Shown: positions 8,297 to 16,495 of the stretch, piece after piece
How positions within the stretch are numbered: position 1 is the first letter of the stretch
How the letters are laid out: the number at the start of each line of letters is the position of its first letter
Source of the DNA: Deltaproteobacteria bacterium
Lineage (GTDB): Bacteria; Myxococcota_A; Polyangia; Haliangiales; SHYZ01
NCBI GenBank assembly: GCA_016210055.1
Contig: JACQUZ010000134.1
Location: forward strand, 1 to 48,314
Direction of reading: 5' to 3'
DNA length: 48,314 nt
Notes under the pieces: generated by a model
The model's input: only the letters and a program-made list of their open reading frames with translations
Databases searched by the model: none
What the model was told of the DNA's origin: nothing
Program-made: the position numbers and the translations under genes

Positions 8297-10435
8297 TTAC
8301 TTCACCGGCGTGGCCTTGAGCGCCGCCTTCCCGTCCTTCACGTACACCTGAAACTTCACCGCCTTGCAGTTGTACTTCGTGATGAGCTGCTCACGATTCT
8401 GGCGGAGCTTCCCTTCGAACTTCTCGTAGGTGAGGCCCTCGGTGTTCTCGCCGCACTTTCTCTTGAGCTGCACGAACTCGTCAAACACTTGACGGAAGTA
8501 CGCGACCTCGGCGTCTTCTTCTGCCGATTGCCTAAGGAGGTCATCAGACGGCCCCGCCACGACAGTCGCGCCGCCAAAATCGGCCCGCGCGGCCCCGGTC
8601 GGCCTCAAGACCGCCTGGACGGCGACTGGACCCGGACTGGGCGATGACAGCGGATCATCGAGCGCGCTGGTCATGAGGTCATCGTCCAGAGAAGGCAGCT
8701 CGGTGATGGGGAGCGTTGTCGTGGCTCGTGGTGGTGGAGGCGTGGGTCCCGATCGGACGGCAGCCGAACCCGACGGGGGCGGGACGGGCGGAGGGGGACC
8801 ACCCGACGGCAACGGCACCGAGGGCGGCAGCGGCGGAGGCAAGAGCGATTCGGGAGAGGTCGACGACATGCCACCCGGCGGCATGACAGCCGCAACACCG
8901 CCCCTTCCCAGGGTTGCGCGAGCTGAGGCCACGGGTAGCGCGCCCTCGGTCCCAAGTATCGGCGGAACGCTCTGCGGTCGCCTGGACGAGATGGGCGGCG
9001 GCAGCGACGGTGGTGGCGGTGGCGGCAGGTCGAACAAGCCCGAGGTGGGCGTGGGTACCGGCGCCATGCCAGGCTCAAACCCGCCGCTCCCGATGGCCGA
9101 AGGCGCGACGCCCAGCGAGAAGTCCGAGGGCGGCGGGGGGGAAAACGGCGATGCATCCCCAGGACTTCCAGCCGCAGGACGTGACGGAAGCCGGCGGGTA
9201 ATCGTCGCGGGGCCGCTGCTCCCATTTTCCATGGGCGCCGAGACGGCGCCAGCTTCTTTCCGCGCTGCCTTGGCCTCTCGATCCAGCTTCTTGAGGGCGA
9301 TATTCACGGAGCGGGCTACCGAGCTGTACTTTCCCCGGTGCTTCTCCTCGGTGAGCTCCTGCAACTCTCCTTGGCCGAGGGAGACCGCGTCTTCCAGGAG
9401 GCGCTTGATGGGGCGATCTGACTCCATCCACATGAAAAGCATGCCTGCGACGACGGCCACGAGGAACCCGATCCCGAGCGGGATCCAGGGAAAGTGCCCG
9501 AAAGAAATGTCGTCCTTCGTGACCTCACGGAGCGTGCCGAGGACCCCCACGCCCTTGGGGCGCTCGGTATACACCGCGTAGAACCCCCGCTGCGCCCCGG
9601 CCTCCCCAGGGAGACGCATGATGCGCACGCGAAACGACTGCTCCCCAGCAGACACGGTAAAGGGCCCCGGTGGAATCGGCCGCCCCTTGTCGTCCTTCTT
9701 GTCCAATTCCTCGCCGAGCTTGTCGTAGTGCGCTTGGATATCCCGCGTAAGCCCTGTTGCCGACGACATGACCACGGGCTCACCGGCGACGAAAAACGCC
9801 ACGTGAGCGCCCACGCGATCTTCGAGATCCTTGGCCAGCGTCGAATCGACTTCATCGCCAATGACGATGGCGCCCGCGTAGTCCATGCGCTGCCGTTCGA
9901 TGACAGGGGCAGCGGCGACGCGATAGAGCTTGCCGTTCTCGAACCATAGGTCGTCTCGCTGGTACCCGCGGAGTGCATCACGAACGAGGAAATAGCCCTC
10001 GAGCCTGTCCCCAGGTTTCTTGTCCGAATCCCCGACGGCAGCGACCACGCGTCCCCACTTGTCCAGGGCAATCACGTACTCCGGCTTCTTGGGGCTCGAA
10101 ACCTGGGAGTTGATGTACTGGAGCGTGTCGCGTGCAGTCGCGAAGAGCGCGTCCGAGATGCTCTCGGCCTTGGACGCTTCATCGAGAACCACGTCCAACT
10201 TGAGGCGCGGCTGTCCGGGAGGAGCGGGCAGGCGTGCGAAGTCCGAAGCCAGCCCCACCCAGTCGTACGTGTTTTCGCGCAAGAGCATCTCGGTACCCCA
10301 GCGCGCTCGAGCCAGGCGATCGTCTTCTGCTTCGAGCACCTTGCGCTCTGCAGGCCGCGGCATGGTGAGCGCAGCCCCAACTCCGAGCGTCGCGGCCACT
10401 GCGACAAGGAAGAACCAGATTTTTGAAAGAAACAC
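8297..10435 (-). CDS. Membrane sensor-like protein with MXAN_5187-type C-terminal domain
   Basis: A 712-residue protein starting at a GTG with a strong GGGAGG site. TM1 (about residues 5-25) and TM2 (about 315-337) flank a periplasmic region that looks like a Cache/PAS-type ligand-binding domain, with segments such as EYVIALDKWGRVVAAVGDS and YRVAAAPVIERQR. A HAMP-like segment follows TM2 (ESDRPIKRLLEDAVSLGQGEL). A long Pro/Ser/Gly-rich linker (about 400-610) leads to a compact C-terminal domain (VFDEFVQLKRKCGENTEGL to VYVKDGKAAL). From memory this matches the domain named after Myxococcus xanthus MXAN_5187; I could not check this. No kinase or methyl-accepting region is present, so any output would go through the C-terminal domain. 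Confidence 0.82.
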   Translation of the reverse strand: MFLSKIWFFLVAVAATLGVGAALTMPRPAERKVLEAEDDRLARARWGTEMLLRENTYDWVGLASDFARLPAPPGQPRLKLDVVLDEASKAESISDALFATARDTLQYINSQVSSPKKPEYVIALDKWGRVVAAVGDSDKKPGDRLEGYFLVRDALRGYQRDDLWFENGKLYRVAAAPVIERQRMDYAGAIVIGDEVDSTLAKDLEDRVGAHVAFFVAGEPVVMSSATGLTRDIQAHYDKLGEELDKKDDKGRPIPPGPFTVSAGEQSFRVRIMRLPGEAGAQRGFYAVYTERPKGVGVLGTLREVTKDDISFGHFPWIPLGIGFLVAVVAGMLFMWMESDRPIKRLLEDAVSLGQGELQELTEEKHRGKYSSVARSVNIALKKLDREAKAARKEAGAVSAPMENGSSGPATITRRLPSRPAAGSPGDASPFSPPPPSDFSLGVAPSAIGSGGFEPGMAPVPTPTSGLFDLPPPPPPSLPPPISSRRPQSVPPILGTEGALPVASARATLGRGGVAAVMPPGGMSSTSPESLLPPPLPPSVPLPSGGPPPPVPPPSGSAAVRSGPTPPPPRATTTLPITELPSLDDDLMTSALDDPLSSPSPGPVAVQAVLRPTGAARADFGGATVVAGPSDDLLRQSAEEDAEVAYFRQVFDEFVQLKRKCGENTEGLTYEKFEGKLRQNREQLITKYNCKAVKFQVYVKDGKAALKATPVK

Positions 10436-10498
10436 GCGGCCTCCCCTCTAGTCCTCGGAACACAGTGACCAAGCACGTATCGTCATTCCGTCACTGCC

Positions 10499-11257
10499 CT
10501 ACTTGCCTGCAGCGGAACCCGTCTTCGGTTCCTGGGATTCTTGCGACGCCTGAACCTCCATGCGTTCCGGAAGCGTCAACCGAATCTTAGTCCCCTTCCC
10601 GCTCACTTGAACGGTCGAGGTGATCGGAAGCCAGCCGTCGCGGTACCAAACCTTGATCGTCCATTTTCCTTCAGGCACGTCTTCGATCTTGAAGCTGCCG
10701 CTCGCCGAGAGTCGGGCGAAGTAACGCGTCGGAAGCGCGACGATTCGCCCCTCGACGTGCGGCGAGTCCCGAGAGAGGAGCAACGCCGCGACCTCGGGTA
10801 CCTGCAAGGTTGCCGAGCGCACCCCGCCAGTTCCGATGGGCGGCCCCTCGAACAGGTCTTTCTTGTCGGGAGCGTGGATTGGATGGGTGGTCTTCCCCAC
10901 GTTCTTGATCTCCACCGTCGATCCCACGACCACCGGCAGCACGGGGACATGAAAAGAGACGGTGCCGAGCTCCATCACGACGGGGGAGTCGGCCGGCTTT
11001 TTCGCGCCAGGGGCTTCTGGCCCTCCCTCGAGAAAAACGAAGCACTCGGGGCGAGGATCGAGCGGACGAATGGGCGTGATGGGGTTCTTGATGGGCGCCA
11101 CGAAGCCCAGGTACTTCCTTGGCGGCTCCTCGACCCCTTTGGTGGGGAGGAGGATTTCGCCTTCCACCAACGCGAGTCCGCTTGCCGCAGGGGGCGCACC
11201 CCATGAGCGGGGAGCGGAGACCATCATCAGAGCCGCGGCTAGCATTAATCGGCACAC
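10499..11257 (-). CDS. Secreted cupredoxin-like / carboxypeptidase-regulatory-like protein
   Basis: About 252 residues. I chose the GTG at 11257 because it has a GAGGTGGGA site directly upstream and gives a clean signal peptide (VCRLMLAAALMMVSAPRSWG); an ATG at 11278 adds 7 residues and has no such site. The mature part has a segment resembling a plastocyanin-type beta fold (VVVGSTVEIKNVGKTTHPIH) and then a carboxypeptidase-regulatory-like segment (GSFKIEDVPEGKWTIKVWY). The His in THPIH could bind metal, but a full copper ligand set is not evident. It lies 63 nt upstream of the sensor-like gene in the same direction, so the two may be co-transcribed. Function unknown. Confidence 0.78.
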   Translation of the reverse strand: MCRLMLAAALMMVSAPRSWGAPPAASGLALVEGEILLPTKGVEEPPRKYLGFVAPIKNPITPIRPLDPRPECFVFLEGGPEAPGAKKPADSPVVMELGTVSFHVPVLPVVVGSTVEIKNVGKTTHPIHAPDKKDLFEGPPIGTGGVRSATLQVPEVAALLLSRDSPHVEGRIVALPTRYFARLSASGSFKIEDVPEGKWTIKVWYRDGWLPITSTVQVSGKGTKIRLTLPERMEVQASQESQEPKTGSAAGK

Positions 11258-11362
11258 GCTCCCACCTCGTAAGTCCATGAGTTCGCAAGATTTTAGCGAA
11301 CAGGCCCCCTGAGTCAACGTTTTCCCAAGCAACCTTCCGCCGCGCCTGCCGATGTTTCTTAC

Positions 11363-13927
11363 GTGCGGCCGATGCTCTTCTCATCGTGCGGATGGCTCGC
11401 AGGCATTGCCTGCGAGCATTGGCTCGGGGGACAAGTTGTTCTTTGGTTGGTCCTCCTGGCGGTCACAGGCGGCACCTGTGGCCTTCTTCTCGCCATCCGG
11501 AACCTGCCGGGCGACGCTTGTGACCACGCAGTCGACGGCACGCGAACATTCCGCTTTGGCCCCATCACGAGCGCAACAACCATGATGATGGCGGCTGCTT
11601 GCGCGGGTGGCTTCGCCTCCTCGCTCACCCGTGCGGTCGCAAGCGAGCGTGCCAACTTCCTCGCAGACGACGAGGTCGTGCTCGAAGGGGTGATCGCGCG
11701 ACCTGTGGAAGACGGGCCCGGTTGGCGTCGGGGTCTTGTCGAGATCGATGGCCGGATTGAAGCACGCTCGGTCCACCCTGCACGTGGACGGCTGCTCGTC
11801 ACCGAAACGGGTGACCTTTCCTCTCCAGCCCCGTTGCCGGGCGATCGCGTCCGTTTCCGCGGGGTGGTCAGAGAGCCTGTTGGCTACCTAAACGAAGGGG
11901 CATTCGATCGGGCGACTTTTCTACTTGGCCGCGGCGTCGATGGCCTCGTGACCGCAAGGGCCCCGGGCCTCGTGAAGGTCGACGAGCACCCGCGATGGGG
12001 TCCCTGGCGGCTCGCCGCGGCCATGCGTGATCGAGCGAGCCAAGCCATGGCTCGGACTACGAGCGGCCATGGGGGGGCGTTGCTGCAGGCACTCGTCCTG
12101 GGACGACGAGGATCCGTCGAACCTTCGCTCGAGGCGGCGTTCCGTGACGCAGGCGTGTCGCACGTCCTCAGCGTGAGCGGCCTACACCTTGCGGCGATCG
12201 CCCTGCTCCTCTATGAGCTTCTCCGCCGCGCATGGCTGCTCGCGCCGGCACTGGCACATCGTATTCCCGCAGAGCGTGCGGCTGCCATTTTCTCCATCCC
12301 AGCGGCGACGGGGTACACCCTCCTCACCGGCGCGGAGACGGCAACCGTGCGGGCGCTCGTGGTTACGGTGCTCTTTCTCTTTTCGGCAGCCATTGGACGG
12401 CGCGCCGACGCGCTGACGTCATTGGCGGTCGCGTCGTTGGCCATCCTCGCGGCCACGCCTTGGGCGCTGTTCGAGCCTTCCTTCCAGCTCTCGTTCGCCG
12501 CCTCGTTCTCCCTCGCTACTCTGGCGGTGCGGTGGGCTGGTCGCGTGGAGGCCCAGAATCGGCTCGGGAGAGCTCGTCGGGCCGGGTGGCGGCTCCTCGT
12601 CGCCTCGTGTGCTGCGACGGTTGCGACGATGCCGTTCACCGCCCTTCATTTCGGCGTGGTTCAACCGGCAGGCCTCGTCGCGAATCTCTTGGTCGTTCCC
12701 GTGGCGGAGCTCGTCGTCCTCCCGCTGGGGTTAGCGGGCGCACTGGCGGCCGTTGTGTTCCCCGCGGCGGGAATTCCCGCGTGCCGCGCGGCCGGGATCA
12801 TGGCAGAGGGTCTTGCCTGGCTAGTCCAAGGCATTGCGGCGCACGCACCTGTTCTTGCCGTACCTCCGCCCAAGCCGTGGGAAATGGCTGGACTCCTTGT
12901 GGGCATCGTGCTTCTGGCTTTTCTGCGCCCGGGACGGCGAGCTCTGCTTGGGCTCTTGGTCCCTTGGGGCCTGGTGGCCATCTCGATGGTGATTCAGTCG
13001 ACGGTGGGGCCGCGGCTCCGCCGCGATCTCACGGTGACATTTCTGGATGTCGGTCAAGGGGATGCGGCAGTCCTTGAGGCCCCGCAAGGTGAGACGTGGC
13101 TCGTGGACGCCGGTGGTCCCCTGTTCACCGAACCGAACGTCCGAGCACACGGGCAGCCCCGACTTGACCCTGGAGAGGAAGCGACCTGGCGATTCCTCCG
13201 CGCCCGCCGGATCCGTCGGCTAGACGTCGTCATCATCTCGCATCCGCATCCAGACCACTACCTGGGCCTCCGCGCCGTCGCCAGCCATGTCCCGATCGGC
13301 GAGCTCTGGGTTGCGCATGGTGCGGCCGATGAGGAGACAAGCCCCGCCTGGAGCGACCTCCTGGCAAGCCTCGTCGCGCAGGGAACCCGGGTCGTGACCC
13401 CGCCAGTCGGACTCGCCCGCGAAAGAGGGGGGGCGCGGATCGTGGTTCTTTGGCCGCGCGGCACGCCGCCACGCGGGTTCGCCGAGGCAGATTCGCTTCG
13501 CACGGTGAACGACAACTCCCTGGTGGTACGCGTTGAGCACGCTGGCCGCTCCATTCTCCTCGCAGGTGACGTGGAGAGAGAGGGAGAAACGGAGCTCCTC
13601 GGAGCAGTCGACGCGGCCGCCCTTGACGTAGACGTAGTGAAGGTTCCTCACCACGGAAGCCGAACGTCGTCGACGAGTGCCCTCGTGCAAGCCACTTCGC
13701 CGTCCTTGGCGGTCATCAGCTGCGGGCGCAAGAACTCGTTCCGTTTCCCCGCCGAAGAAGTGGTGCAAAGATGGCGGGCGGCGCAGGCGCGGGTGCTGTC
13801 CACGGACGCAGATGGCGCCATCACGGTGCGGATAAGCCCAAGCGGCCAGGTCGATGCCTGGTCGTACCGGAACCCTCGATGGTGGACCGTCATGCGAGGA
13901 ATAGGACATGGCAAGAGCCCGCGCTAA
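11363..13927 (+). CDS. comEC: ComEC/Rec2-type DNA uptake channel
   Basis: An 854-residue polytopic membrane protein that would carry single-stranded DNA across the inner membrane in natural transformation. The N-terminal hydrophobic and OB-like region is followed by the competence domain with VLSVSGLHLAAIALLLYEL and many membrane spans (about 260-540). The C-terminal metallo-beta-lactamase-like domain starts with DVGQGDAAVLEA at 562 and has the metal-binding HPHPDH motif at 627-632, then a PHHGSRTSS motif. Length and domain order are standard for full-length ComEC. The GTG at 11363 or the ATG at 11372 could be the start. No other competence genes are nearby. The 105-nt gap to the divergent gene must hold both promoters. 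Confidence 0.93.
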   Translation: MRPMLFSSCGWLAGIACEHWLGGQVVLWLVLLAVTGGTCGLLLAIRNLPGDACDHAVDGTRTFRFGPITSATTMMMAAACAGGFASSLTRAVASERANFLADDEVVLEGVIARPVEDGPGWRRGLVEIDGRIEARSVHPARGRLLVTETGDLSSPAPLPGDRVRFRGVVREPVGYLNEGAFDRATFLLGRGVDGLVTARAPGLVKVDEHPRWGPWRLAAAMRDRASQAMARTTSGHGGALLQALVLGRRGSVEPSLEAAFRDAGVSHVLSVSGLHLAAIALLLYELLRRAWLLAPALAHRIPAERAAAIFSIPAATGYTLLTGAETATVRALVVTVLFLFSAAIGRRADALTSLAVASLAILAATPWALFEPSFQLSFAASFSLATLAVRWAGRVEAQNRLGRARRAGWRLLVASCAATVATMPFTALHFGVVQPAGLVANLLVVPVAELVVLPLGLAGALAAVVFPAAGIPACRAAGIMAEGLAWLVQGIAAHAPVLAVPPPKPWEMAGLLVGIVLLAFLRPGRRALLGLLVPWGLVAISMVIQSTVGPRLRRDLTVTFLDVGQGDAAVLEAPQGETWLVDAGGPLFTEPNVRAHGQPRLDPGEEATWRFLRARRIRRLDVVIISHPHPDHYLGLRAVASHVPIGELWVAHGAADEETSPAWSDLLASLVAQGTRVVTPPVGLARERGGARIVVLWPRGTPPRGFAEADSLRTVNDNSLVVRVEHAGRSILLAGDVEREGETELLGAVDAAALDVDVVKVPHHGSRTSSTSALVQATSPSLAVISCGRKNSFRFPAEEVVQRWRAAQARVLSTDADGAITVRISPSGQVDAWSYRNPRWWTVMRGIGHGKSPR

Positions 13928-13981
13928 GGCACCAGCATTACATGTCCGGCAGGGTTGGCACCGTCCTTTGCATGCGTTAGG

Positions 13982-13993
13982 GTATGATCATAC
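13982..13993. promoter_or_regulatory. Perfect 12-bp palindrome, candidate toxin-antitoxin operator overlapping a -10 element
   Basis: GTATGATCATAC is fully self-complementary and ends 10 nt before the antitoxin start. Its core TGATCA recurs 14 bp downstream (13999-14004). TATGAT within it is close to a -10 consensus. Ribbon-helix-helix antitoxins usually repress their own promoter by binding such sites. Confidence 0.55.
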
Positions 13994-14003
13994 TGAGCTG
14001 ATC

Positions 14004-14312
14004 ATGCCAACGAGCGAGCGCGTAACCGTCACTCTGCCGACTGAAGTCGTCCGAGACATCGACCGCATCGAGAAGAACCGCAGCAAGTTCGTGCTCGAGG
14101 CAGTTCGTCATGAACTGCGGCGTCGCCGCCGCGAAGAGCTTCGGCGTTCGCTCCGCAGCCCGCACCCGGAAAGCGCGCAGCTCGCCGAGGCCGGGTTCGA
14201 TGAGTGGGCGAGTGGCTTGCCGACCGATGATGCTGCCGAGCTCGTAAACATGGAGGCCGGAACACCGGTTCGATGGTTACCCGGTGAGGGTTGGGTGGAG
14301 GTAAAGAAGTAA
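14004..14312 (+). CDS. Ribbon-helix-helix antitoxin of a MazF-type pair
   Basis: A 102-residue protein. Its N-terminus (SERVTVTLPTEVVRDIDRI, then a helical KFVLEAVRHEL) is a typical CopG/MetJ-type ribbon-helix-helix DNA-binding segment. The Arg-rich middle and acidic C-terminal half (about 50-102) would contact and neutralise the toxin. The ATG at 14004 is the first Met of the conserved part. The stop shares a base with the toxin start (TAATG), the usual coupling of antitoxin then toxin. The palindrome upstream is a likely self-regulatory operator. Assignment is from fold pattern and neighbour. Confidence 0.88.
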   Translation: MPTSERVTVTLPTEVVRDIDRIEKNRSKFVLEAVRHELRRRRREELRRSLRSPHPESAQLAEAGFDEWASGLPTDDAAELVNMEAGTPVRWLPGEGWVEVKK

Positions 14313-14689
14313 TGCTCGATCGCGGCGCAGTGATCCTCCTCGACCTAGATCCAACGGTTGGACACGAGCAGCACGGAGTCCGACCGTGTGTCATTGTCAG
14401 CGACCCCGAAGTGGTCTCCGACCAGCGGTTCCCGCTGCTCTGCGTCGTCCCCGTGACGGGAACGCCCGGCGCAGGCGCGCTTTATCCCGAGCTATCGCCG
14501 GGCGATAGCGGCCTTAGCAAGAAGTCGTACGCCCTCATCGATCACCTGCGCTCTGTCGACAAGCGACGGGTCAGGCGGGTCTTCGGACAGGTCGCCTCTG
14601 ACGAGATGAGTGCGATAGACGAGGGCTTGGCACTATTCCTCGGCCTCGGCAACAGGCCGGAGCCTTCTTCTGCGCCGCGCATCCTGTAG
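14312..14689 (+). CDS. mazF: MazF/PemK-type mRNA interferase toxin
   Basis: A 125-residue toxin expected to cut RNA at specific sequences when its antitoxin is degraded. It shows the family's opening beta strand and loop (RGAVILLDLDPTVGHEQHG followed by RPCVIVSD), then LLCVVPVTG and a C-terminal helix. The Arg in the GHEQHGVRP region and the Thr/Ser of VPVTG sit where the family keeps catalytic residues. The start is the ATG overlapping the antitoxin stop by one base. Length fits the family. The symbol denotes the family; target specificity cannot be read. Confidence 0.88.
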   Translation: MLDRGAVILLDLDPTVGHEQHGVRPCVIVSDPEVVSDQRFPLLCVVPVTGTPGAGALYPELSPGDSGLSKKSYALIDHLRSVDKRRVRRVFGQVASDEMSAIDEGLALFLGLGNRPEPSSAPRIL

Positions 14690-14896
14690 CTCGTCAGCGT
14701 CCAACCGACCAAGTAGTACCAGCGAATGTTTCTCCCATGACAACAGAGGACGGCGCGCCGCCCATCGCGGCGTTGCCCAGGCGTTAACGCGGCACCACCC
14801 GCCATGCACCCAACCACTTGAAATAATTAACACTTACCCTGGCTTTCCAGTTGCATTCCGCACTTGCCGTCGACTTCCAAGGAGCAAGGAGCGGAC
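14690..14896. other. Intergenic region with AT-rich island and a palindrome
   Basis: This 207-nt gap holds a 10-bp palindrome GCGTTAACGC (14781-14790) and an AT-rich stretch around 14818-14835 (TTGAAATAATTAACAC), unusual in this GC-rich DNA and a plausible promoter for the secreted protein at 14897. No clear terminator of the toxin gene is seen. Confidence 0.35.
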
Positions 14897-16495
14897 ATGC
14901 TGAGAGCACTAAGGCACCACCACATCTTCCGGGCAGCCACGGTCGTGGCCGTCGCGGTGGTTCTGAATCTCGTGCCTTCCCACGCGAACGCCCACAACGG
15001 CGAGGTCCACCGCGACATGGTGGACCTCTCGTATCAGGTCATGCGCTGGGTGGCTGCCGAGAAGGCCACTGGGTCAGGAGGCGGTCTCCATGGACTGCCT
15101 CGACTGACTGAACCACCGCCCGACGTTGACCCCACCCAGTGGAACCAATTCATCACAGCAGTGGCGAGCTCGGCGCAGCGCCTGTCTGTGATCGACTCTC
15201 CGGCGGCGACCGCGTCGCTCGGGAGCGACTGGGCAAAGGGCTACTTCCCCGGAGGCATCTTCAACCTCCTGGCTACCTCGGGCTTTGGCTCCACGTCGGC
15301 GCTAAGTGGTCGTGCGCTCGGCATCTGGGCGGCTGGAATCGACGATGAGGTTGACGATACCCATCTCTGGGTCCGTCCGACGAGCGTTGGCTATCTGGGC
15401 GCGCTCAAGGCGCTTTATCAAAAGGCCTGGTCAAAAGGTGTCGGCTTGATCGTCGCAGCGATTTACTGCGCCTACCAATGGATATTTGGCGGCGACGATT
15501 GCGAAGGCGATGCCAAGGAGCTTACGAACGAGCTCGATCTGGTCTCCAAGGTGGAGGGCCTCATCCCGGGCATCGGCGACGTCAGCGGCGATCCGTTCAC
15601 GACCATCTGGCACTTCATCAACATGCAAGACGACTGGCGCGTGGAGAACGGCTTCGACGATCGCCAGGGCCTCTACTACCTCCATGCCGGCTGGTACGGC
15701 CCCACCTCGGATCCCATTGTTCCCGAGGTCGATCCGGTTGACTTCGGCATCCTGGTCTTCCTCACCGGGACCGGCCTCTCCATCAACCACGGCAAGAGCA
15801 ACGGCCCGAAGAGGTATGAGATCGAGTCGGACTCGGATTTCCACAAGAAGACGATCCATCGCACCAAGGGGCAGTGGCAGTTTCTGCCCCTCGGCCTAAC
15901 GGTCGTCGAGCCGCTCGACAACCTGGCCAAGTGGGGCTGGGATCAGTATCGCGCGACCACCACCCCCGGCCGCTTCCGGATGCTTGGTTGGCCGCTACAT
16001 GCCATCGGCGACGCCACCGCACCTCACCATGTCATCGGCGTGACCGGATGGGGCCATCGCCCCTACGAGGACGCCGAGGCCCAGGCATTTCAAAGGATCC
16101 GCCGCCTCTGGGGCGCAGCCGACGCCATCCCCACTGCAAACGAGAAGTTTGCCCAGTTCGATCTGGCGCGCGACATCCTCGTCAAAGCCTTCAACTACCG
16201 CAAGGGCGTGCTCGATTGGCGCGCTGCCCGCGCCCGACCCACCGACACGCCCGTGCGTGACCTCGTCACCCAGCTCGCGTCCGAGACCCTCAACTACAGC
16301 TCCGGCATCATGGAGCGCGAGCGCTGGCCCTACAAGCTCGACGCCTCGACGGAGTATCACCTCGGGTTCAAGGGCTCGTCGATCGCGTCCTATCTCGACG
16401 ACGGGTTCGGTGTCGGCCGAATGGGCGTCCTGCTCCAGAACGGCATGGCCGCCACGGTTGCGTTCCTCACTTCCGCCACGGAGGTTACCCCATGA
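14897..16495 (+). CDS. Secreted zinc-dependent phospholipase C / P1-nuclease-fold protein
   Basis: A 532-residue exported protein. The ATG at 14897 follows a GGAG site and gives a signal peptide ending near HANA. Mature residues begin with HNGEVHRDM (His33, His38), placed like the N-terminal zinc ligands of the phospholipase C/S1-P1 family. A central motif LHAIGDATAPHHV carries His368, Asp372 and His377, followed by a GWGHRPYEDA segment that could supply further ligands. These resemble the HxxxD...H motif of the family. The protein is longer than Bacillus phospholipase C (about 245 mature residues), with a large insert around 130-340. Substrate (phospholipid or nucleic acid) cannot be told. 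Its stop overlaps the next start (ATGA). Confidence 0.7.
   Translation: MLRALRHHHIFRAATVVAVAVVLNLVPSHANAHNGEVHRDMVDLSYQVMRWVAAEKATGSGGGLHGLPRLTEPPPDVDPTQWNQFITAVASSAQRLSVIDSPAATASLGSDWAKGYFPGGIFNLLATSGFGSTSALSGRALGIWAAGIDDEVDDTHLWVRPTSVGYLGALKALYQKAWSKGVGLIVAAIYCAYQWIFGGDDCEGDAKELTNELDLVSKVEGLIPGIGDVSGDPFTTIWHFINMQDDWRVENGFDDRQGLYYLHAGWYGPTSDPIVPEVDPVDFGILVFLTGTGLSINHGKSNGPKRYEIESDSDFHKKTIHRTKGQWQFLPLGLTVVEPLDNLAKWGWDQYRATTTPGRFRMLGWPLHAIGDATAPHHVIGVTGWGHRPYEDAEAQAFQRIRRLWGAADAIPTANEKFAQFDLARDILVKAFNYRKGVLDWRAARARPTDTPVRDLVTQLASETLNYSSGIMERERWPYKLDASTEYHLGFKGSSIASYLDDGFGVGRMGVLLQNGMAATVAFLTSATEVTP

Noticed and set aside
8673..9581. Long plus-strand open frame rich in Gly opposite the sensor-like gene
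   Set aside because: It is the antisense shadow of the Pro/Ser-rich linker; the minus frame has a signal anchor, domains and a strong start site.
13908..14003. Upstream extension of the antitoxin frame
   Set aside because: It would place the palindromic promoter inside the gene; the ribbon-helix-helix part begins at the ATG at 14004.
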